Shown here: in pieces, positions 45,324 to 54,858 of the stretch
Numbering within the stretch: the stretch's first letter is position 1
Layout: every line of letters begins with the position of its first letter
Source of the DNA: Cyanobacteriota bacterium
Lineage (GTDB): Bacteria; Acidobacteriota; Vicinamibacteria; Vicinamibacterales; UBA2999
Assembly (NCBI GenBank): GCA_019752015.1
Contig: JAIEMQ010000005.1
Span: forward strand, 124,001-188,000
Reading direction: 5' to 3'
DNA length: 64,000 bases
The notes under the pieces: model-generated
The model's database searches: none
What the model saw: the letters and a program-made list of their open reading frames with translations, nothing else
What the model was told of the DNA's origin: nothing
Translations under genes and position numbers: made by a program

Positions 45324-48041
45324 ATGCGCAACACCCTTCGACTTTCTGTAATTCTCCTGGCGCTGCTCGCGCTGTCGTCCGGACGGATGACGGCTCAGCC
45401 CGTCGACTTCGCTCAGGACGTGCAGGCCGTTCCGCACCCTGATTCATATTTCGGCTTCAAGATCGGCGCCGACGGCGAGCTCGCGCGCTACCCGAAAATC
45501 CTCGAGTACTTCCAGCTGATTGCGAAGCAGACCAATCGCGTCAAGTACGAGGAGCTCGGCAAGACGACGATGGGGAACAGCTATCCGCTGTTGCGGATCA
45601 GCTCACCCGGGAATCTCGCGAAGTTCGATCGGCTCGTCGAGATCAATCGGAGGCTCGCCGATCCGCGCGGCTTGTCCGAGGCCGAAGCGGAAAAACTCGC
45701 CGCTGAAGGGAAGCCCTTTTACTTCATCTACGCGACGATTCACTCGACTGAAGTCAGCAACGGCCAGGCGATCATCAACATCGTGCACCGGCTGGCGACC
45801 GGGAACACTCCGCAGATCCGCGAGATCCTCGACAACAGCGTCGTGCTGATGGTGCCGTCGCAGAATCCCGACGGCCAGGTGCTGGTGATCGATCACTGGT
45901 ACAAGACGAAGGGCACGCCGTACCAGCGCGTGTTCCCGGACCTGTATCACAAATACGTCGGCCACGACGACAACCGCGACTGGTTCATGTTCACGCAGAA
46001 AGAAACGCGCCTGAACATCGAGGCGGTGCAGAACAAGTACAAGCCGATCATCACTCACGACATGCACCAGCAGGGCGGCAATGGCGCGCGCATTTTCGTG
46101 CCGCCCTTCACCGAGCCGTTCGATCCGAACATGCATCCGCTGCTGCGCATGCAGCAGAGCACGGTCGGCCAGGCGATGGCGCACGCGCTGCTGTCGGAAG
46201 GGAAGAAGGGCGTGGCGTGGGAAGACGCCTACGACATGTGGTCGCCGGCGCGCCAGTACATGGTCTACCACGGTCAGCCGCGCATCCTCACCGAGATTGC
46301 CAACAGCGCGCTTGCCGATCCGGTGAAGAGCTCGAATGGCCGTCCGCTCGGCTGGCAGGCACCGACGGCCCATTTCCCGGTGCCGTACGACAAGGACACC
46401 TGGACGCTCGGCCAGCAGGTTGATTACGGCGTGACGGCCGCACTCGCGGGCATGACCGAGGTGGCCAAGTACGGACGTAACTGGCTGATGAACTTCTATC
46501 GCGTCGGCCGCGACATGTCGACCGGCATGAATGCCCCGTATGCGTACATCGTCTCTGCCGATCAGCGCGATAACTTCGGCGCCAGGGAGATGCTGGACAT
46601 CCTCGAGTTCGGCGCCGTTGAGATTCATCGCGCAACCGCGGCGTTCACCGCGAACGGCAAGCAATATCCCGCGGGATCGTTTGTGATCAAAACGGCGCAG
46701 CCGTATGGCGGCTTCGCCAACACCATGCTGTCGATCCAGAGCTATCCGGACCTGCGGCTCTTCCCCGGCGGTCCGCCGGAGCCGCCGTACGACGTCACCG
46801 GTCACACGCTGTGGATGCTGACCGGAGCGAACGTCGACGTCGTCGCGAAGCCGTTCGACGCGGCGCTCGAGCTCGTCAGGAAAGTCGCGCCGATGACGGC
46901 AACGCTGGCGGCGAAGCCGAAGGGCGCGTATCTGATCGGCCCCGAAAGCTACGGCACGTTCAAGATGATCGCGCAGCTGCAGAAGGCGAACGTGCCCGTC
47001 TATCGCGCCTCGAAGTCATTCGATCGATATGCGCCCGGCACGTGGGTGATTCCATCGACGGCGGCCTCGCAGCCAATCGTCGAGAAATACGCGAAGGAGC
47101 TTGGCGTTCCGGTCAATGGCGTCGATGCGCCGCCGTCCGTCGAGGGCGAGCGGTTGAAACCAAATACGAAGGTCGGTCTCTATAAGGCGGCAGGCAACAT
47201 GCCGGCCGGGTGGCAGATGTGGATGCTCGAGCAGTGGGGCATCAACCACGAAGTCATGAAGGCGCAGGACTTCAGCGGCGAGCTCAACGCGAGGTACGAC
47301 GTCATCATCCTGCCGTCGGGCACGAGCAAGACACGCATGATCAACGGCCTCAATGCGAAGACCAACGATCCCGCCGAGTGGTCGTGGGCATTTGGCATCG
47401 GCGAAGGCGGCTGGGCGAATCTGAAGAAGTTCGTCGAGAACGGCGGCACGCTGCTCGCGATTGGCAGCGCCGTTGAAACCGCGCGCGACCTGCTCGATCT
47501 GCCGATCGAGTCCTCCCTGCCGCGCCGCGCCGCTGCACCCGCGCCCGCTCCTGGCGATCCGCTTCGCGACGCATTCACCAGCCCCGCGCGGCTGATGCAG
47601 ACGCTTCGCGATCGCGTTGCCGATCCGCAGTCGCTGTTCTACTGCCCGGGCTCGCTCCTCAACAACGAGTTCGATCCGGCGAACCCGATTGCGTGGGGCA
47701 TGCCCGCGTCGTGGCCGGTGTTCTTCGATGATGACCAGGCGTATCGCATCCGTCCGGGCTTTGGCATCGATACCAGGGTCGTGTCGCGCTATCCGCGCGA
47801 GAAAGTGCTGGCCAGCGGCTGGCTGCTCGGTGAGGAGTACCTGAAAGATCAGGCCAACATCCTCTCGTTCAAGGTCGGCAAAGGCATCGTCGTCACCTAC
47901 GGCAGCCAGATCGATTTCCGCGCGCAGCCGCGCGCCACCTGGAAGTTGATCTTCAACGGCATCTTCCACGGCCCGGCGACGCCGGTCACGGCGGCGCAGA
48001 TGGGACGGCCGTCGAATACCGCGACGAACGAACAGCGGTGA
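45324..48041 (+). CDS. Secreted M14-family zinc carboxypeptidase-like protein
   Basis: 905 residues with a signal peptide ending near residue 25 ('SGRMTAQ'). The M14 domain has 'IYATIHSTEVSNGQ' (HxxE zinc ligands), 'VPSQNPDGQVLV', and 'IITHDMHQQGGNGARIFVPP' with the third zinc His. A large C-terminal part after about residue 500 contains 'YDVIILPSG' and 'FVENGGTLLAIGSA', like a glutamine-amidotransferase-fold domain seen in long acidobacterial M14 proteins. It is predicted periplasmic or extracellular. Confidence 0.87.
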   Translation: MRNTLRLSVILLALLALSSGRMTAQPVDFAQDVQAVPHPDSYFGFKIGADGELARYPKILEYFQLIAKQTNRVKYEELGKTTMGNSYPLLRISSPGNLAKFDRLVEINRRLADPRGLSEAEAEKLAAEGKPFYFIYATIHSTEVSNGQAIINIVHRLATGNTPQIREILDNSVVLMVPSQNPDGQVLVIDHWYKTKGTPYQRVFPDLYHKYVGHDDNRDWFMFTQKETRLNIEAVQNKYKPIITHDMHQQGGNGARIFVPPFTEPFDPNMHPLLRMQQSTVGQAMAHALLSEGKKGVAWEDAYDMWSPARQYMVYHGQPRILTEIANSALADPVKSSNGRPLGWQAPTAHFPVPYDKDTWTLGQQVDYGVTAALAGMTEVAKYGRNWLMNFYRVGRDMSTGMNAPYAYIVSADQRDNFGAREMLDILEFGAVEIHRATAAFTANGKQYPAGSFVIKTAQPYGGFANTMLSIQSYPDLRLFPGGPPEPPYDVTGHTLWMLTGANVDVVAKPFDAALELVRKVAPMTATLAAKPKGAYLIGPESYGTFKMIAQLQKANVPVYRASKSFDRYAPGTWVIPSTAASQPIVEKYAKELGVPVNGVDAPPSVEGERLKPNTKVGLYKAAGNMPAGWQMWMLEQWGINHEVMKAQDFSGELNARYDVIILPSGTSKTRMINGLNAKTNDPAEWSWAFGIGEGGWANLKKFVENGGTLLAIGSAVETARDLLDLPIESSLPRRAAAPAPAPGDPLRDAFTSPARLMQTLRDRVADPQSLFYCPGSLLNNEFDPANPIAWGMPASWPVFFDDDQAYRIRPGFGIDTRVVSRYPREKVLASGWLLGEEYLKDQANILSFKVGKGIVVTYGSQIDFRAQPRATWKLIFNGIFHGPATPVTAAQMGRPSNTATNEQR

Positions 48042-48095
48042 CGGATCGTAAACACGCGTTCGGGCAATGGGTGGCGACGCTGATCGATCGCCTGC

Positions 48096-48359
48096 GTGCC
48101 GACCAACAAAGCGGCCGAGAAAAACTCGATCGTCGTGCGCCTCGACGTTGCGGCGCGCGATGAGCTGCTCGCCGCGGAGCCGAACGTCTATTACCTCAAA
48201 GAGCACTATGTGAATTACCCTTGCGTTCTCGCGAGGCTCGGGAAGATCCACCCGGATGCGCTGCGCGACCTGGTGGGGATGGCGTGGGCCTACGTGAACG
48301 CCAGGGCGCCCCGCCGGCGGACGGTGAAGGCGAAAGCCAGGAAAAGGAAATCGCGATGA
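48096..48359 (+). CDS. MmcQ/YjbR-family protein, shorter than usual
   Basis: 87 residues from GTG 48096. 'SIVVRLDVAARDELLAAEPN', 'VYYLKEHYVNYPCVLARLGK' and 'IHPDALRDLVGMAWAYV' are the C-terminal two-thirds of the YjbR/MmcQ fold. The N-terminal block of the ~115-residue family is absent, and the sequence from 48042 to 48095 does not supply it in frame. It may be 5'-truncated. ATGA overlap with the M28 gene. Confidence 0.6.
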   Translation: MPTNKAAEKNSIVVRLDVAARDELLAAEPNVYYLKEHYVNYPCVLARLGKIHPDALRDLVGMAWAYVNARAPRRRTVKAKARKRKSR

Positions 48360-49708
48360 AGACCAGATCGATGGTGATGGCGCTGTTGCTGATCCTGACG
48401 GCCGTGCCGCGCGCGCAGGCGCCCAGGCCCGACGCCGACCCGCGGATCGAAAAGATCGTCGCGTCGATTTCGGAAGCGCGCCTGAGGGAGTTGCTGACGA
48501 AGCTGGTCAGCTTCGGCACGCGCAACACGCTGTCCGATCAGACCTCGCCGACGACGGGCATCGGCGCCGCGCGCAACTGGATCCTCGAAGAGATGCGCCG
48601 CTCGAGCGAAAAGCTGCGCGTCAACTTCGACACGCACACCATCCTGCCGCAGGGCCGCATTACTCGCGAGGTCGACGTGCGGAACGTGATGGCGATTCTC
48701 CCCGGGCGATCGCCGCGCCGCATCTACGTCAGCGGCCACTACGATTCGGTGAACATCGGCGGCCAGAACATCTCCAACTCGGCGGCGCCGGGAGCCGCAG
48801 CGGGCCCCGATCGCCGCGCCGACGTCAATGTTGAAGCCAATGGCGCCAACGACGATGGCAGCGGCACCGTGTTGACGATGGAGCTGGCGCGCGCGTTTGC
48901 CGAGAGCGGCATCCAGTTCGACGCCACCCTGGTGTTCATCACCTGGGCCGGCGAGGAACAGGGCCTGGTCGGGTCCAGCGCCCACGCCGAGGATCTCAAG
49001 AAAGCCAACGTGCCGATCGAAGCCGTCTTCAACAACGACATCGTTGGCAACTCGATCGGCGGCAACGGCATTCGCGATGCCGAGTCGATCAAGGTCTACG
49101 CCGTCGGCCCCGAGGATTCGCCGGCGCGATCGCTGGCGCGCTACATCCGGAAATCCGCCGCCGTTTACGTGCCGTCTCACAAGGTGCGGCTGATGGCGAG
49201 AGAAGATCGTGTCGGCCGCGGCAGCGATCAGTCGTCGTTCTCGCAGAACGGATTCCCGGCGATCGTCTTCCGTGAAGCCAACGAGAACTTCGAGCGGCAG
49301 CACGGCGCCAACGACAGGATCGACGGCGTCGACTTCGGGTATCTCGCGCAGAACGCGCGCGTCAACGCCGCCGGTGTGGCGTCACTGGCGCTCGCGCCGC
49401 CGGCGCCGAAGGTCACCAACGATCGCGGCGGCAACCTGCTGTCGCGCGATCCGTCCGGCTACGACGCCACGATGCGCTGGGCCGCGTCGCCGGGCGCGGT
49501 GGCCTACCGCATCTACTGGCGCGACACCTGGAACAACGACTGGGAACACAGCCAGACGATCGGCAACGTCACGCAGTTCACGATGAAGAACGTGAACATC
49601 GACGATTTCGTCTTCGGCGTCTCGGCGCTCGGCGCCGAGGGCCAGGAAAGCCTGGTGAGCGCCTACGTCTCGCCGGTACGGCAGGGCACGACGATCAAGC
49701 GGCCGTAG
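48356..49708 (+). CDS. Secreted M28-family aminopeptidase with C-terminal FnIII-like domain
   Basis: 450 residues from ATG 48356, signal peptide to about residue 21. Two-zinc ligands are visible: 'VSGHYDSVN' (His), 'NDDGSGTVLTMELA' (bridging Asp), 'WAGEEQGLVGS' (catalytic Glu and ligand Glu), 'FNNDIVGNS' (Asp), and a His in 'FERQHGANDRID'. After about residue 340 a beta-rich domain ('YDATMRWAASPGAVAYRIYW') resembles fibronectin type III. It cleaves N-terminal residues from peptides outside the cytoplasm. Confidence 0.88.
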   Translation: MKTRSMVMALLLILTAVPRAQAPRPDADPRIEKIVASISEARLRELLTKLVSFGTRNTLSDQTSPTTGIGAARNWILEEMRRSSEKLRVNFDTHTILPQGRITREVDVRNVMAILPGRSPRRIYVSGHYDSVNIGGQNISNSAAPGAAAGPDRRADVNVEANGANDDGSGTVLTMELARAFAESGIQFDATLVFITWAGEEQGLVGSSAHAEDLKKANVPIEAVFNNDIVGNSIGGNGIRDAESIKVYAVGPEDSPARSLARYIRKSAAVYVPSHKVRLMAREDRVGRGSDQSSFSQNGFPAIVFREANENFERQHGANDRIDGVDFGYLAQNARVNAAGVASLALAPPAPKVTNDRGGNLLSRDPSGYDATMRWAASPGAVAYRIYWRDTWNNDWEHSQTIGNVTQFTMKNVNIDDFVFGVSALGAEGQESLVSAYVSPVRQGTTIKRP

Positions 49709-49710
49709 CC

Positions 49711-50268
49711 GTGAGCGAGCCGATCTTTCTGGGCACCATGCAGCAGCTGCTCGAGGCGGCCAGCGACGAAGAGGCCGCGAGACAGCTGCGCGTGCTCGCG
49801 AACGTCCTGAGCCGGCTGGATTATCGTCTCGCCTCTGGTCAGGAACCAAAGTTTCACGAACTGTGGGCGATGCAGATTGAGCCGGCGCCGCCGCTCGAGG
49901 TCGAACCACCCCCCGAAGATCCCGCCGACGCGTTCGAGCGGACGTTTCTCGCATGGGTCAGCATCCATCATGGCCGGCTGCCGGAGGAGCGCGCGGGCAC
50001 CAACGCCTGCTACTGGGTGCTGCCGTTCTTCGACTCGAACGTTTCGTTCGTCATCATCGGTCACGGCAAGAACTCCAGCTTGCCGCCGCCCGCGGGCGAG
50101 GACTGGGTGCTGAAAATCGAAGAGGCGGAGCCGGCGCCATTCATCAAGAGTGTCGAACCGTACTTCGAGAAGGCGTCGAACCGGCGGATGATCGACGGGC
50201 GGGTCCGCGTGCAGTTCCGATCGAGCAAGCTGATTCGCCCGTTCGAAGATCAGACCGACCGTCCCTGA
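49711..50268 (+). CDS. Uncharacterised cytoplasmic protein
   Basis: 185 residues, GTG start 2 bp after the peptidase stop. No signal peptide or membrane helix. 'FLGTMQQLLEAASDEEAARQ', a Pro/Glu linker ('PPLEVEPPPEDPADAF'), then 'TNACYWVLPFFDSNVSFVII' and 'GEDWVLKIEEAEPAPFIKSV' suggest a small alpha/beta domain. I recognise no family. The stop overlaps the NUDIX start (TGATG). Confidence 0.65.
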   Translation: MSEPIFLGTMQQLLEAASDEEAARQLRVLANVLSRLDYRLASGQEPKFHELWAMQIEPAPPLEVEPPPEDPADAFERTFLAWVSIHHGRLPEERAGTNACYWVLPFFDSNVSFVIIGHGKNSSLPPPAGEDWVLKIEEAEPAPFIKSVEPYFEKASNRRMIDGRVRVQFRSSKLIRPFEDQTDRP

Positions 50269-50885
50269 TGATTGAACGCCTTCGTGAGCGGATGCAGCAG
50301 CCGCTTCCGGGACTGGACGCGCAGCTGCGGATGGCGCCGGCGCCGCGGCTTGGCTGGGACCCGTTGAAATTCCCTGACGGCGCGAGCGATGGCGCCGGGC
50401 TGTTGCTGCTGTACCCGCACGACGACACCTTCCATATTGCGTTGACCGTTCGCGGAACCGGATTGCGCAATCACACCGGACAGGTCTCCCTGCCCGGCGG
50501 CCGCGTCGATGCCGGCGAGACGTTCGAAGCCGCGGCCCTTCGCGAAACCGCCGAAGAAATCGGCGTCGATCCGTCGACCGTTGAGCTGCTCGGCCGCCTC
50601 ACGCCGCTCCACATTCCGGCCAGCGGCTTCCTGTTGCATCCCGTCGTCGGTTACACGTCGATGCGTCCGGCTTTCCAGAGAGCCGAGTGGGAAGTCGCCC
50701 GCATCATCGAAGCGCCCGTCTCGATGCTGTCCGATCCCGCCGTCGTCAAGCGCGAGATCCGCACCAGAGTGGTGAAGGGGCAGTCGATCGATGTCGACGT
50801 GCCGTACTTCGACATCGACGGCGAAAAAGTCTGGGGCGCGACGGCGATGGTGCTCGCCGAATTCTGCGCTATCCTCTCGACGTGA
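50268..50885 (+). CDS. NUDIX hydrolase, CoA pyrophosphatase-like
   Basis: 205 residues from ATG 50268. NUDIX box 'GGRVDAGETFEAAALRETAEEIG' at about residues 77-99 is complete (GX5EX7REUXEEXGU). The preceding 'HTGQVSLPGG' matches the extra motif of the NudL/CoA-pyrophosphatase group. Likely reaction: hydrolysis of CoA or acyl-CoA to 3',5'-ADP and phosphopantetheine. The next gene starts inside its end (GTGA at 50882). Confidence 0.85.
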   Translation: MIERLRERMQQPLPGLDAQLRMAPAPRLGWDPLKFPDGASDGAGLLLLYPHDDTFHIALTVRGTGLRNHTGQVSLPGGRVDAGETFEAAALRETAEEIGVDPSTVELLGRLTPLHIPASGFLLHPVVGYTSMRPAFQRAEWEVARIIEAPVSMLSDPAVVKREIRTRVVKGQSIDVDVPYFDIDGEKVWGATAMVLAEFCAILST

Positions 50886-52150
50886 TTGAAGCGGAGCTGC
50901 ACCGCTCCATTGTCGAGAACGCGAACGAGCTGATCACGGTGTTCGATCGCGACGGCGTCATCACCTTCGTCAACGGAACGTGCCGGCGGATGCTGGGGTA
51001 TGAGCCATCCGAGATCGTCGGCAAACGTATTGTCGACTTCGTTCACCCGGACGATCGGCAGCGCGCCGAGAGCACGCTGAGGATCGTGTCGGCGTTCGGC
51101 ACGAGTGAGGGCACGACGCATTTCCGCCTGTTGACCGCCGACGGCTTCTATCGCCCGCTCGAGATGACGTCAGGCATGGTCGGCAGCACACCCGTGCAGT
51201 TCATGACAATGTCGAGACCGGCGGGCACGCGCTTCGCGCTGGATGCCGCGCTGCGGCACCTGCTCGAAGATCGGCCTTTGCCCGAATTGATGCCGAGCGT
51301 GTGCGAGTTGTTTGCGTGGCGCGCGGTTGGATCGCATGTGGCCGTGTCGTGGCAGGACGGGGAGGGCATCTGGAACTGGGTCGGCACCGAGGGCTGTCCA
51401 AGCGAGCTGAGCGGCAGGCCGATGACGCAGGCGTCGGCGTGGATGGACGCCATCGGCAGCGGTCGCGACATCATGTCGAGCGATGCGGCGGCGCTGCCGC
51501 GTCCGCTGCGCGAGCTCGCCGAACGATTCGAGCGCGGCGGCTGCTGGATCGGGCCGGTCACTGGTTCACCGTGGCCGGCCGCGGTCTCGATCTGGACGCG
51601 CCGCAACGGCCACCCGCCGCTGTTTCATGCCGAAGGCATGCAGCTGGCGCGTCAATTCATGCGGCTCGTGTTGCGCTGGGCGGATCAGCATGCCCGTCTC
51701 GATCATGCCGCAAGCTTCGATGACCTGACCGGCCTGCCCAATCGCGCGTCGTTCTTCCGGGCGCTGTCGGGCTCCGCGCACGGCGCCATCCTGTATTGCG
51801 ATCTCGATCGCTTCAAGCCGGTGAACGACGTCCATGGCCACGCCGCCGGCGACGAGGTGCTGCGACAGGTGGCGCGGCGGCTGCGCGACAGCGTTCGCGC
51901 CGGCGATACGGTCGCGAGGATCGGCGGGGACGAGTTCGCGATCATCTGCCCGTCGAGCACCGCGGCGGACGCGTCGGCCCTCGCGGACCGGATTAGTGCC
52001 GCCGTCGAACCGCCGATCGCGATTGGCGAGGGCTCGGTGCAGGTTGGGATATCGATCGGCATTGCGCACACGACCGACCGCCTGGATGCCGCGAGCGTTG
52101 CCGCCGCCGACAAAGACCTGTACGCCGCCAAAGCCGCCCGCCGCAAGTAG
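50882..52150 (+). CDS. PAS-GGDEF diguanylate cyclase
   Basis: 422 residues from GTG 50882. The PAS domain ('RSIVENANELITVFDRDGVI', 'GYEPSEIVGKRIVDFVHPDD') spans about residues 5-120; a GAF-like middle part ('ALRHLLEDRPLPELMPSVCE') follows; the GGDEF domain from about residue 280 has 'DDLTGLPNRASFF', 'DLDRFKPVNDVHGHAAGDEV' and the active 'RIGGDEFAIICP' near residue 348. No RxxD inhibitory site is obvious before GGDEF. It makes c-di-GMP. Coupling to a NUDIX gene is probably coincidental. Confidence 0.88.
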   Translation: MIEAELHRSIVENANELITVFDRDGVITFVNGTCRRMLGYEPSEIVGKRIVDFVHPDDRQRAESTLRIVSAFGTSEGTTHFRLLTADGFYRPLEMTSGMVGSTPVQFMTMSRPAGTRFALDAALRHLLEDRPLPELMPSVCELFAWRAVGSHVAVSWQDGEGIWNWVGTEGCPSELSGRPMTQASAWMDAIGSGRDIMSSDAAALPRPLRELAERFERGGCWIGPVTGSPWPAAVSIWTRRNGHPPLFHAEGMQLARQFMRLVLRWADQHARLDHAASFDDLTGLPNRASFFRALSGSAHGAILYCDLDRFKPVNDVHGHAAGDEVLRQVARRLRDSVRAGDTVARIGGDEFAIICPSSTAADASALADRISAAVEPPIAIGEGSVQVGISIGIAHTTDRLDAASVAAADKDLYAAKAARRK

Positions 52151-52155
52151 CGGTG

Positions 52156-52204
52156 GGTGCTAAGCACCAACGACGCCCCGTCACGGTTGGTGCTAAGCAC
52201 CAAC
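52156..52204. repeat. Twin GGTGCTAAGCACC palindromes
   Basis: GGTGCTAAGCACC at 52156-52168 and GTTGGTGCTAAGCACCAAC at 52186-52204, each followed by GACGCCC. The stem GGTGC/GCACC is the one found in the cluster at 459-781, with a different 3-nt centre. They lie 64 bp before the hydrolase start. Confidence 0.85.
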
Positions 52205-52267
52205 GACGCCCGTCGCAGAAAGTGAAGAAATTGTGCGACGGTTTTTGCGTTGCGCTATCCTCACGCC

Positions 52268-53554
52268 ATGAAGGTTCTTGCGATCGTGCTGGCGGCCTCC
52301 TTCGCGCTGACCGCGGCCGTCAACCAGAACGCCGCCGACGCGCAGGTCGAGACATTCCTCGCCGCCGAAAGTCCGGCCGACGCGGAGGCGATGGCCGAAC
52401 AGTTCGCACCGTACGAGTTCGACGTCCTCTATAAGCGGATGCAGCAGGGCCGCACTTATCTCGACGAAAAGCGCGGGGAATACTCGCTGCGGTGGAAATC
52501 GAAGTCCGGTCCGTTCTTCAACAACATCGTCGACGTTCCCGCCGACTACGATCCGGCTCACAAGTGGCGATTGCGCGTGCAGCTGCATGGCGGTGTCGCG
52601 CGTCCTTCGCCCAACGCGCAGCCGCCGGGCCGCCAGCCGGCGGCGGGTGGGCGCACGGCGAATCGCATCGAAGGCGAGAAGCAGATTTACCTGCACCCGA
52701 GCGGCTGGATGCAGGCGCAGTGGTGGGACGAGGAGCAGGTCGACAACATCCTGCGCGCCGTTGACACGCTGAAGCGCAAGTACAACATCGACGAAACGAA
52801 GATCTACCTCACCGGTATTTCCGATGGCGGCACCGGTGTCTATTACCTGGCGCTCAAGGAACCAAACCTGTGGTCGTCATACCTGCCGCTCAACGGCAGC
52901 CTCGCGGTGCTGCGGAATCCGGCGAACGGCGCCGACGGCGAGATGCACGGCAACAACCTGGTCACCGCGCCGCTCTACGTCGTGAACGGCGAGAACGATC
53001 AGCTCTACCCGGTCGCGCAGGTCGAGCCGCACATGGCATGGTTGAAGCGGATGGGCGTCAACGTGACGTTCCGGCCGCAGGCCGGCGCCCAGCACAACAC
53101 CGCGTGGTGGCCGACCGAGCGGGCGCCCTTCGAAGCGTTCGTCCGCGATCATCCGCGGGTCGCGCATCCCGCATTGCTGTCGTGGGAGACCGAGCGTGTC
53201 GATCGCTTCAATCGCAATCGCTGGTTGATCATCAACGAGCTGCGCGCCGATCGCTCGCGCGAGAGCGATCTCACCGATCTCGGCTTCTTCCAGCACACCA
53301 GGCGTTCCGGCCGGGTCGACATTCGCCGCAACGGCAACCGGTTCGACGCCCTCACTCGCGATGTGCGCGCGTTCACGCTGCTGCTCTCGCCGGATGCGAT
53401 TGATTTTTCCAAGCCGGTCACCGTGACCGTGAACGGCCGGCCGCTGTTCAGCAGCGCCGTCAAGAAGGATCCGGCCACGCTGATGCGCTGGGCCGCGCGC
53501 GACAACGATCGCACCATGCTCTACGGCGCCGAGCTGAAGATCGTCGTCCCGTAG
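52268..53554 (+). CDS. Secreted alpha/beta hydrolase (PHB depolymerase/feruloyl esterase-like)
   Basis: 428 residues from ATG 52268, signal peptide to about residue 17. 'RLRVQLHGGVARPSPN' forms the oxyanion strand, 'KIYLTGISDGGTGVYYLALK' has the GxSxGG nucleophile, 'YVVNGENDQLYP' the acid, and 'RPQAGAQHNTAWW' the His. A C-terminal beta domain ('RAFTLLLSPDAIDFSKPVTV') follows. It acts on an ester or peptide outside the cytoplasm; specificity is not readable. Confidence 0.82.
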   Translation: MKVLAIVLAASFALTAAVNQNAADAQVETFLAAESPADAEAMAEQFAPYEFDVLYKRMQQGRTYLDEKRGEYSLRWKSKSGPFFNNIVDVPADYDPAHKWRLRVQLHGGVARPSPNAQPPGRQPAAGGRTANRIEGEKQIYLHPSGWMQAQWWDEEQVDNILRAVDTLKRKYNIDETKIYLTGISDGGTGVYYLALKEPNLWSSYLPLNGSLAVLRNPANGADGEMHGNNLVTAPLYVVNGENDQLYPVAQVEPHMAWLKRMGVNVTFRPQAGAQHNTAWWPTERAPFEAFVRDHPRVAHPALLSWETERVDRFNRNRWLIINELRADRSRESDLTDLGFFQHTRRSGRVDIRRNGNRFDALTRDVRAFTLLLSPDAIDFSKPVTVTVNGRPLFSSAVKKDPATLMRWAARDNDRTMLYGAELKIVVP

Positions 53555-53555
53555 C

Positions 53556-54302
53556 ATGCCCGGCATCGTCCTCATCACGGGCGGCAGCCGCGGCATCGGC
53601 GCGGCCACGGCGCATCTCGCCGCCAGCCGCGGCTATGCCGTGTGCGTCAATTACAAGTCGAATGAAACTGCGGCCCGGGCGGTGGTGCAGAACATCGTCA
53701 CCGGCGGCGGCCGCGCGATTGCCGTGCAGGGTGATGTCGCCATCGAATCGGATGTGATGCGGCTCTTCGAAACGTGCGATGCCCAATTGGGCACCCTCAC
53801 CGCGCTCGTCAACAACGCGGGCATCCTCGAGACGCAGTCACGCGTTGACGCGATGGACGCGGCCCGGCTGCAGCGCGTGTTCGCCGCGAACGTCACCGGC
53901 GTGTTTATCTGCGCGCGTGAGGCCGTCAGGCGGATGTCGACCAAACAGGGCGGGCAGGGCGGCTCGATCGTGAATCTGTCCTCGCGCGCGTCGGTGCTTG
54001 GATCGCCGAACGAGTACGTGGATTACGCCGCGTCGAAGGGCGCCGTCGACACCCTCACCGTCGGACTGGCGCAGGAAGTCGCGCAGGAAGGCATTCGCGT
54101 CAACGCGATTCGTGCCGGCATCATCGACACCGACATTCACGCCAGCGGCGGCGAGCCCGGACGCGTCGATCGCCTCAAGGCCACCGTCCCGATGCGCCGC
54201 GGCGGCACCGCCGACGAAGTAGCGAGGGCCATCTTGTGGCTGATGTCGGATGAAGCGTCATTCACGACCGGATCGTTTGTCGATGTCAGTGGGGGACGAT
54301 GA
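53556..54302 (+). CDS. Short-chain dehydrogenase/reductase
   Basis: 248 residues. 'LITGGSRGIGAATA' binds NAD(P), 'VNNAGI' is intact, the catalytic Ser-Tyr-Lys are in 'NLSSRASVLGSPNEYVDYAASKG', and 'GIIDTDIHASGGEPGRV' follows. Closest in pattern to FabG/YgfF-like SDRs. It starts 1 bp after the hydrolase stop and overlaps the next gene by ATGA. Confidence 0.9.
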   Translation: MPGIVLITGGSRGIGAATAHLAASRGYAVCVNYKSNETAARAVVQNIVTGGGRAIAVQGDVAIESDVMRLFETCDAQLGTLTALVNNAGILETQSRVDAMDAARLQRVFAANVTGVFICAREAVRRMSTKQGGQGGSIVNLSSRASVLGSPNEYVDYAASKGAVDTLTVGLAQEVAQEGIRVNAIRAGIIDTDIHASGGEPGRVDRLKATVPMRRGGTADEVARAILWLMSDEASFTTGSFVDVSGGR

Positions 54303-54856
54303 AACCAACGTTCTTTGAGACGCCTGCCGCGTTCCGCGCCTGGCTGAGGAAGAACCATGCGACCGCCGGCGAGCTGGTCGTCGGTTTCTACCGCAAAGAG
54401 AGTGGCCGAAAGAGCATCACCTGGAATGAAGCGGTGGATGAAGCGCTCTGTTTCGGATGGATCGACGGTATCAGGCGCAAGCACAGCGACATTGCGTACT
54501 CGAACCGGTTCACACCGCGGCGGCCGACCAGCAACTGGAGCGCCATCAACATCGCGAAGGTCGCCGAGTTGAAGAAGTCCGGGCGGCTGCAGCCCGCCGG
54601 ACTTGCCGCCTTCGAGAAGCGCACCGAACAGAAGTCACGCATCTATCACTACGAACAGAAGGACATTCCGGAGTTTCCCCCGGCCATCGCGAAGAAGTTC
54701 AAGGCCAACAAGAAAGCGTGGGAGTTTTTTCTGACGTTGCCGCCGTGGCTTCGAAAGGGAGAGACGCGATGGATCTGCAGCGCGAAGGCCGAGGAGACCC
54801 GCCAGCGCCGGCTGGACAAGGTGATGGAGGCGTGCGAGAGTGGCAGGCGCCGATAG
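54299..54856 (+). CDS. YdeI/OmpD-associated family protein
   Basis: 185 residues. 'FFETPAAFRAWLRKNHATAG', 'ITWNEAVDEALCFGWIDGIR', 'FTPRRPTSNWSAINIAKVAE' and 'PPWLRKGETRWICSAKAEET' are the YdeI signature blocks (DUF1801/YdhG-YdeI group). E. coli YdeI affects antimicrobial peptide tolerance; the molecular role is unknown. Confidence 0.87.
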   Translation: MKPTFFETPAAFRAWLRKNHATAGELVVGFYRKESGRKSITWNEAVDEALCFGWIDGIRRKHSDIAYSNRFTPRRPTSNWSAINIAKVAELKKSGRLQPAGLAAFEKRTEQKSRIYHYEQKDIPEFPPAIAKKFKANKKAWEFFLTLPPWLRKGETRWICSAKAEETRQRRLDKVMEACESGRRR

Positions 54857-54858
54857 CT

